Shown in pieces: positions 62,201 through 64,000 of a stretch of 64,000 nucleotides of DNA. Location of the stretch: the NCBI GenBank assembly GCA_947652115.1, contig OX393571.1, positions 14,067,930-14,131,929 of the forward strand. The letters are read 5' to 3'. The notes beneath the pieces are model-generated. The model searched no databases and was not told where the DNA came from. It was given only the letters and a program-made list of their open reading frames with translations. Positions within the stretch are counted from its first letter, which is position 1, and the number at the start of each line of letters is the position of its first letter. A program made the position numbers and the translations under genes. This DNA comes from Blastomussa wellsi. Its lineage: Eukaryota > Cnidaria > Anthozoa > Scleractinia > Plerogyridae.

Positions 62201-63951
62201 GTATCACCTCTGGTGTTTTTTTGCTTACAAAACTATTATAAACTACCCAATATTAACTAAACCGATAATTATTTTATGGTTTCAGCGTGTTTTGGAAAGT
62301 GATATTCGCATTGCATCTTATTCTTATGATGTAAAAAAGGAGCAGTGGTGTGAAGCGTATTTGGAGGTAAGCAGTGTTGAGTTATTCGTTGCCATTATAA
62401 AAGTATTAGCACATGGACGCAAGGTTTAACTACCTGATACATGAAATTTTTGCGACACCTTATATCCTATTCACGCCAACAAAACTTGTTTAGCGAAAAA
62501 CTGAATTTTACTTAGGATTCAAGTAATTTCTAATGTGTTCTTTCATTGTGCCAAATTTGAGGTCAACAATCATCAGTTAGTAACTTTTATGAACAAAACA
62601 ATTTTAAACCGTGTTTAACTAAACAGCTTTTAAACGTGTTTTGTGTGTGAATCGGGTATTAGTCACAAAGATCGCGAAATTAAAGTGCCGCGAAAAATAA
62701 GTATCGCAAGCATAAGATGACGCAAAATCTGTTATTATGTTGATTATTAAATATAGGGGAAATTTTATGCCAATAAAACGTTTACAGAAGCGGAAATAAA
62801 AGACCCGGTAACTGGGTATGAAGCATTGCTCCCGTTTGATTTATCTAATACATGACTAGAAAACAGTGGTATAATAAACCTAATGAACATCCTTTAAGCC
62901 GATCACTAGAGCGGTTTTTGCTTTAGTGTCAAAAAGTAATCGTGCATTTGCTTCGGTTTTGCATTACTACGCTCAGCGATTGGTTAAAAAATATCGCGCC
63001 ACTTTTTCAACCAATCAGAAGTAAAACCAAAACCAATCGTGTCTCGCGCGCGCACGTTTTCCCGCACTATTCGTCGGCCACGTGTAATTACTTCGAGTTT
63101 TGATTGGATCACTCGATTGTCTCCGTTCTATATATATTCTGGTAACACTTACTACATTCCTTGACAAGTGTTGCATGGCTCAGGATCGCTTGTGAGGAGA
63201 CAGTTTTCTCAGAGCCCACATTGCCATGCGAGAGTAAGATCAGCACCTTAACGACCATCTGCCGCGTGTTATGTGGTCTGTATGCTGAATAGGCTGCAAC
63301 ATCATGTCACATTAGTCAATTGTTTCTTTACCCTCTCTTTTGTCCCTCCCTGTAGAAGGCTTGATCGCTTACCATTTAAACGAAATTTTCCGTGGAATTT
63401 TTTCGACAAATGGAACTGCACTATTCCTCACCAAAGAAATGGATCGGATTGAGCTGTACCATTTGGTCCTAAGTTTCGGGTCGAGCGCCATATACCAAGT
63501 CAATAGCAAGTCCCGACGTACGTCACAAAGAACACAACAATGGGGCCTAGCCCTTAATCAATAGCACAATAGACTTCACACAACAGTGCATATATTGACT
63601 TGGTATATGGAGCATCACCCTAAGTTTCGATATATCCGCGGCGGGGGCAAACATGTTACAACACCCATTTCAGTTTCCTGTTACAAATTTCAAAATACAA
63701 GTGCAATCAATAACAAACAAACATGTTGCTGTAAGGAACTGAATTCATCTCGGAATAACCGGTTTTTTTCTTGCAAATGGTAAGCGCTCTTTGTCTTGAC
63801 TCCTTCATAAAGCCAGCAAACAAAATTACCCAATGCCTAATGTGGCAACCCTAGGTCACTTTTTGACTTTATTCTACCTCACCCATTTCAGTTTCCTGTT
63901 ACAAGCTTCAAACTACAAGTGTCGTCAATAATAGAGAAACTAGCTCGTAAG
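32407..63951 (+). CDS. POLR1A: POLR1A, RNA polymerase I largest subunit (3' end off window)
   Basis: Catalytic subunit that makes pre-rRNA in the nucleolus. 35 exons: 32407-32771, 33470-33936, 34672-34922, 35747-35896, 36187-36333, 37131-37253, 37980-38077, 39739-39874, 40359-40442, 40876-41014, 41910-42024, 42880-42988, 43797-43880, 46515-46592, 47534-47626, 48210-48421, 49052-49454, 50234-50449, 50645-50722, 51648-51785, 51948-52003, 52415-52573, 53492-53591, 54058-54152, 54645-54774, 55910-55965, 56297-56348, 56887-56996, 58301-58368, 58941-59038, 60184-60253, 61083-61136, 61917-62005, 62286-62366, 63892-63951. This gives 1,588 residues with all phases closing. Zinc ligands are in exons 1-2 (CGTC.., CPGC). 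[10 protein letters not shown] (D630, D632, D634) binds catalytic magnesium. The bridge and trigger regions are in exons 17-24, and an acidic linker, characteristic of Pol I, in exons 29-33. The start aligns with the human family start. About 150 C-terminal residues are missing at the edge. Confidence 0.96.
33080..33395 (+). mobile_element. tRNA-derived SINE, main family
   Basis: Near-full copy in POLR1A intron 1: head TGGCCTTACGGTTAGTGCGC and GGGTTCGAGGC, body TTGGCCAAGACACTTTACTG, tail CCGGCCTGATGGACCACTAG. Confidence 0.85.
35012..35212. mobile_element. 200-bp MITE, TTTAAAGGGCCC ends
   Basis: TTTAAAGGGCCCTAG and AAGGGCCCTTTAAA bound a segment in POLR1A intron 3. A target duplication was not resolved. 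Confidence 0.65.
36643..36870. mobile_element. 228-bp MITE, AATAGACCATTTTACAG ends
   Basis: Inverted ends AATAGACCATTTTACAGTT / AACTGTAAAATGGCCTATT in POLR1A intron 5. The interior is non-coding. Confidence 0.75.
38179..38545. mobile_element. Palindromic MITE, copy 1
   Basis: Fold-back element in POLR1A intron 7. Arms share TAGAGTACGTACC.. / GGTACTCTA ends, GATGTCA words and inner GACTCCATA..AATCC and TACAAGGATTTGTATGGAGT halves. A relative lies at 42044-42355. Confidence 0.75.
38548..39600 (+). mobile_element. SINE split by a later insertion
   Basis: The SINE head and body (38548-about 38750) lack the tail. The expected tail (TTGCTTCATGCTAA, GGAAACCAGGATAAGC, GCCTAATGAGCTGCTAGACT) appears at 39523-39597. 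The 0.75 kb between contains the GCGGTTTGCGG repeat, so a later element landed in the SINE. Located in POLR1A intron 7. Confidence 0.65.
38994..39425. repeat. GCGGTTTGCGG-rich repeat
   Basis: A segment dense in TGCGGT / GCGGTTTTGCGG words, with partly inverted ends (AGGGGGCCATAAGGG and CCCCCCTTACGCCCTCC). It is the likely insert that split the SINE. Confidence 0.6.
41071..41204 (+). ncRNA. H/ACA-box snoRNA, copy A (POLR1A intron 10)
   Basis: A 134-nt sequence matching 63171-63304 with three differences. Hairpin 1: stem GCATGGC/GCCATGC, an internal loop of 8 and 7 nt, then an upper stem. The hinge is AGAGTA (41131-41136, H box ANANNA), 15 nt from the upper stem, the expected pocket distance. 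Hairpin 2: CAGC/GCTG base and a GAYCAT/GTGGTC upper stem. ACA at 41199-41201 is followed by exactly three nt before homology ends. Of the three differences, one keeps pairing as G-U, one is in a loop and one is next to the H box. H/ACA RNAs guide pseudouridylation; the target is not established. Confidence 0.8.
42044..42355. mobile_element. Palindromic MITE, copy 2
   Basis: Same family as 38179-38545: GTGATGACGTCAC / GTGACGTCACAC ends, CTTGCCAAAAATCAGCATCTT and TTGTGGCAAGTAGGCATTC arms. Located in POLR1A intron 11. Confidence 0.75.
42575..42730. repeat. Dispersed repeat shared with the minisatellite end
   Basis: Matches 9495-9640 (GCGAGCAAGCTAGCAGGCAA, CCCCACATAATATT, ATTCCATTTAGCCTCATT). 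It is preceded by a GGGAGGGAGGGAGGG run. Located in POLR1A intron 11. Confidence 0.6.
42725..42851. mobile_element. 127-bp near-perfect palindrome
   Basis: Arms TAAAGTGCACCTAACCC / GGGTTTAGATGCACTTTA meet at TTCGAAACGCGTTTCGAA (centre 42787). It is a compact fold-back MITE in POLR1A intron 11, just before exon 12. Confidence 0.8.
43476..43758. mobile_element. Inverted-repeat element with 14-bp duplication, copy 1
   Basis: Tail AGAGGGGGTAAGTTTC, TATAAC, then two arms (TATCAACTGGGTTGATAATG and the complement) around a GCGTTAGCCCTTAGTCGG / CCGACGAAGGGCTAACGC centre. Flanks TTTGTTCAACTTTA (left) and TTTGTTTAACTTTA (right) agree at 13 of 14. Located in POLR1A intron 12. Confidence 0.75.
44011..44652. 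repeat. 214-bp tandem repeat, three copies
   Basis: TTGGCACAATTGGATG recurs at 44011, 44225 and 44439, exactly 214 bp apart; units are about 97 percent identical by eye. Located in POLR1A intron 13. No coding signal. Confidence 0.95.
45740..46040. repeat. Diverged ~100-120-bp tandem repeat
   Basis: TTCGAAGC..GCTTCG followed by ATGTGAAT, and AGCGTTGCGG followed by TTGTGAAT, recur about three times (near 45747, 45850 and 45971). Confidence 0.6.
46240..46345. repeat. 21-bp tandem array (CTCGTTTCTCGCGATACGAG)
   Basis: Five head-to-tail copies, CpG-rich, each with an internal CTCG..CGAG dyad. Both strands stay open because 21 is a multiple of three. Flanked by GAGAAACGAG / CTCGCGAGAC words, so the block can fold on itself. 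Located in POLR1A intron 13. Confidence 0.85.
46805..46995. mobile_element. Fold-back MITE
   Basis: Inverted halves: AATAGATAGATGAGGG..CTTTCTAAC..GAACAGAT..GTTGTCTTACAC and GTGTAAGACAACTTAATCTG..GTTAGAAAGG..GTCTAT. The centre holds GTTGGAGCC / GGCTCCAAC. Located in POLR1A intron 14. Confidence 0.65.
48850..49035. repeat. Intronic segment repeated in the next intron
   Basis: Related to 49570-49790 over about 190 bp (GCCCAATAGTTT, TTATCAAA, AGTTTGTTGATCA, TAGCCTCTGGTC, AAGTTTAATT). The pair occupies introns 16 and 17 of POLR1A. No RNA-type structure was found; origin unknown. Confidence 0.6.
49965..50215 (+). mobile_element. tRNA-derived SINE, main family
   Basis: Copy in POLR1A intron 17. 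Head GTGGCGACGTAATGGTTAG, body GCGTTCTTGGGCAAGGCAC, AATGGGTACTGGCAAATTTA. It ends about 20 bp before exon 18. Confidence 0.8.
50468..50611 (+). ncRNA. Possible H/ACA-like RNA in POLR1A intron 18
   Basis: Hairpin with ACAGA/TCTGT base and ATGGC/GCCAT upper stem around an internal loop, followed at 14 nt by AGATTG (H box with one mismatch). A weak second hairpin ends at ACA 50606-50608. There is no second copy to support it, and the H box is imperfect. Confidence 0.3.
50824..50908 (+). ncRNA. C/D-box snoRNA, copy A (POLR1A intron 19)
   Basis: Terminal stem GACAGC/GCTGTT encloses box C GTGATGA (50831-50837) and box D CTGA (50899-50902). A TGTGATT word serves as a possible C' box. The stretch after box C, including GATTGCCCCCAGAATATTC, is nearly identical to the copy at 52839-52920; the spacer before box D is not conserved. 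C/D RNAs guide 2'-O-methylation; no target is assigned. Confidence 0.75.
51336..51610 (+). mobile_element. tRNA-derived SINE, main family
   Basis: Near-full copy in POLR1A intron 19, ending about 35 bp before exon 20. Head GTGCAGTGACCTAATGG and GGGTTCAAGC, tail GGGCCTGATGGGCCATTTG. Confidence 0.85.
52065..52330. mobile_element. Inverted-repeat element
   Basis: TTACACTAGGTGACAAGATG..GCGACAAGTCACTCCTTGTG and the inverted CACAAGGCGACTGG..AGTGACTTGTCATCTTGTG halves fill POLR1A intron 21. TSD not resolved. Confidence 0.55.
52839..52920 (+). ncRNA. C/D-box snoRNA, copy B (POLR1A intron 22)
   Basis: Perfect 6-bp terminal stem AACAGC/GCTGTT, box C ATGATGA (52846-52852), box D CTGA (52911-52914). 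The first 55 nt match copy A in intron 19 with few changes, and the stem has a compensating pair relative to copy A (G-U there, A-U here). Total 82 nt, normal for the class. Confidence 0.8.
53040..53290 (-). mobile_element. tRNA-derived SINE, main family
   Basis: Minus-strand copy in POLR1A intron 22. CTACTCCCCCTGGATGGGAT, TGTTGCCCAAGAACACAG, GCTCGAACCC and CCATTAGGCCACCGCACC are the complements of tail, body, B box and head. Confidence 0.85.
54826..55142. repeat. (CAGA)n-type microsatellite region
   Basis: Long imperfect array of AGACAGAC units with AAAT, TGCA and AAG interruptions, in POLR1A intron 25. The minus-strand open frames rich in CLSV are products of the repeat. Confidence 0.9.
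55231..55566. mobile_element. Nested TIR elements
   Basis: The outer ends AATAGACCTTTTACA / TGTAAAAGGTCTATT enclose an inner pair AATAGAGTGTGTTCGCGTGA / TCACGTGAGTGAAAACACTC (about 55323-55503). The inner element holds two GCCATGTTGGAGGAGT words. Located in POLR1A intron 25. Confidence 0.7.
57185..57660. repeat. (GACY)n satellite with higher-order order
   Basis: GACC, GACA and GACT tetramers arranged in a longer recurring block (GACAGCTGACCGACCGACC, then CTGACTGACTGACCGACAGAC) several times. Located in POLR1A intron 28. Minus-strand open frames of SVCRSV type are artefacts. Confidence 0.9.
59058..59294. mobile_element. Inverted-repeat element with 14-bp duplication, copy 2
   Basis: Opposite orientation to 43476-43758: TATAATTTGGTTTTATCAAC arm, central GCTCCGACGAAGGGCTAACG, inverted arm, then TATACTTCCCACCGACGCAG and TTACCCCCTCTAT. 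CCAAATAGAATACA flanks it exactly on both sides (59044-59057 and 59295-59308). It sits 5 bp after the donor of POLR1A exon 30. Confidence 0.85.
59546..59618 (+). repeat. tRNA-like pseudogene or SINE head
   Basis: TAGTGTAGTGGTAATGCGAC resembles an A-box D-arm and GACCCGATTTCAACTCC a B box, but I cannot draw a full cloverleaf. No SINE body of the main family follows. Confidence 0.35.
60016..60045. repeat. (CA)n microsatellite
   Basis: About twelve CA units after a C-rich run, followed by a G run, in POLR1A intron 30. Confidence 0.9.
60448..60608. mobile_element. 160-bp fold-back MITE
   Basis: Inverted ends AGCAATAGAGGACTTGTGCC / GTCCTCTATTGCT, with CGTGTTTACATAGC / GCTATGTAAACACG inside. Located in POLR1A intron 31. 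Confidence 0.75.
61195..61500. repeat. Fold-back repeat with T-run/G-run
   Basis: GAGTCTAAGTGCG and CGCACTTAGACTC, TCTACTTGCACAATCCCATA and TATGGGATTTGTGCAAGTAG are inverted pairs. A T run then a G run occupy 61347-61376. Located in POLR1A intron 32. Confidence 0.65.
61540..61805 (-). mobile_element. tRNA-derived SINE, main family
   Basis: Near-full minus-strand copy in POLR1A intron 32: GGCTCATCAGGCCG (tail), CTACTCCCCCCTGGATGGGA, TGTCTTACCCAAGAACAC, GCCACCGCACCTCC (head). Confidence 0.85.
63171..63304 (+). ncRNA. H/ACA-box snoRNA, copy B (POLR1A intron 34)
   Basis: Same RNA as 41071-41204. Lower stem 63173-63179 with 63223-63229 (7 perfect pairs); upper stem 63188-63198 with 63206-63215; pocket arms TCAGGATC and CCACATT; H box AGAGTA 63231-63236; second hairpin with GACCA/TGGTC at 63253-63257 and 63274-63278; ACA 63299-63301 plus three nt. 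The left pocket arm can pair over seven bases with GATCCTG, a word at the conserved 5' end of eukaryotic 18S rRNA, but the other arm gives only three pairs there, so this target is only a suggestion. Confidence 0.82.
63662..63715 (+). pseudogene. Decayed duplicate of POLR1A exon 35
   Basis: ACCCATTTCAGTTTCCTGTT, then ACAA.TTCAAA.TACAAGTG..TCAATAA, repeats the acceptor and first two thirds of exon 35 (63882-63935) 219 bp upstream. The copy lacks the exon end and donor, so it is a pseudo-exon with a live-looking acceptor. Confidence 0.75.
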
Positions 63952-64000
63952 GTATGTAAGAGAAAGCCGATGGCTATTTGCAAATTTTTTTAGTAATAAT

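Noticed and set aside
1..64000. CRISPR arrays, bacterial operons or prophage
   Set aside because: No spacer-repeat array, no dense operon structure; genes are spliced and eukaryotic throughout.

Overview
The window looks like nuclear DNA of a cnidarian, most likely an anthozoan (hexacoral-type) animal. The reasons are many short exons with GT-AG introns, animal-type housekeeping proteins, a high density of tRNA-derived SINEs and small inverted-repeat transposons, and a nuclear gene for a bacterial-type MutS with a mitochondrial presequence. Placement at species level is not possible from sequence alone. All exon models below were built by hand from open frames, splice consensus and phase. The phases close without error in all four spliced genes.

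Layout. (1) 1-5281: a BEL/Pao LTR retrotransposon whose gag-pol frame is open to the left edge, followed by a polypurine tract and a 215-bp 3' LTR. (2) 6517-12839, minus strand: a three-exon METTL27-like methyltransferase. Its second intron holds a 2.5-kb, 35-bp-unit minisatellite. (3) 12840-18368: a transposon-rich interval. It contains a 1,556-bp element (13446-15001) with ~60-bp inverted termini and a 3-bp TAA target duplication, carrying an apparently intact four-exon gene for a homeodomain-like plus PHD-finger protein. (4) 18369-32219, minus strand: an eleven-exon MSH1-type mitochondrial MutS homologue, 939 codons in my model. (5) 32220-32406: a 187-bp interval between two divergent start codons, a compact bidirectional promoter. 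(6) 32407 to the right edge, plus strand: POLR1A, the largest subunit of RNA polymerase I, 35 exons and 1,588 codons visible, with the last part off the window.

The most interesting content lies in the POLR1A introns. Two almost identical 134-nt sequences in introns 10 and 34 fold as two-hairpin H/ACA snoRNAs with H box and ACA box. Two related 82-85-nt sequences in introns 19 and 22 have C box, D box and a terminal stem and look like C/D snoRNAs. A gene for the rRNA polymerase thus appears to host, in duplicate, RNAs of the two classes that modify rRNA.

The rest of the intronic space is a layered record of transposition: at least ten copies of one tRNA-derived SINE family, TA-, TAGTT-, TATTA-, 6-bp- and 9-bp-duplicating MITEs, an inverted-repeat family with 14-bp target duplications, several tandem arrays, and nested insertions whose empty sites can be read inside the same window.
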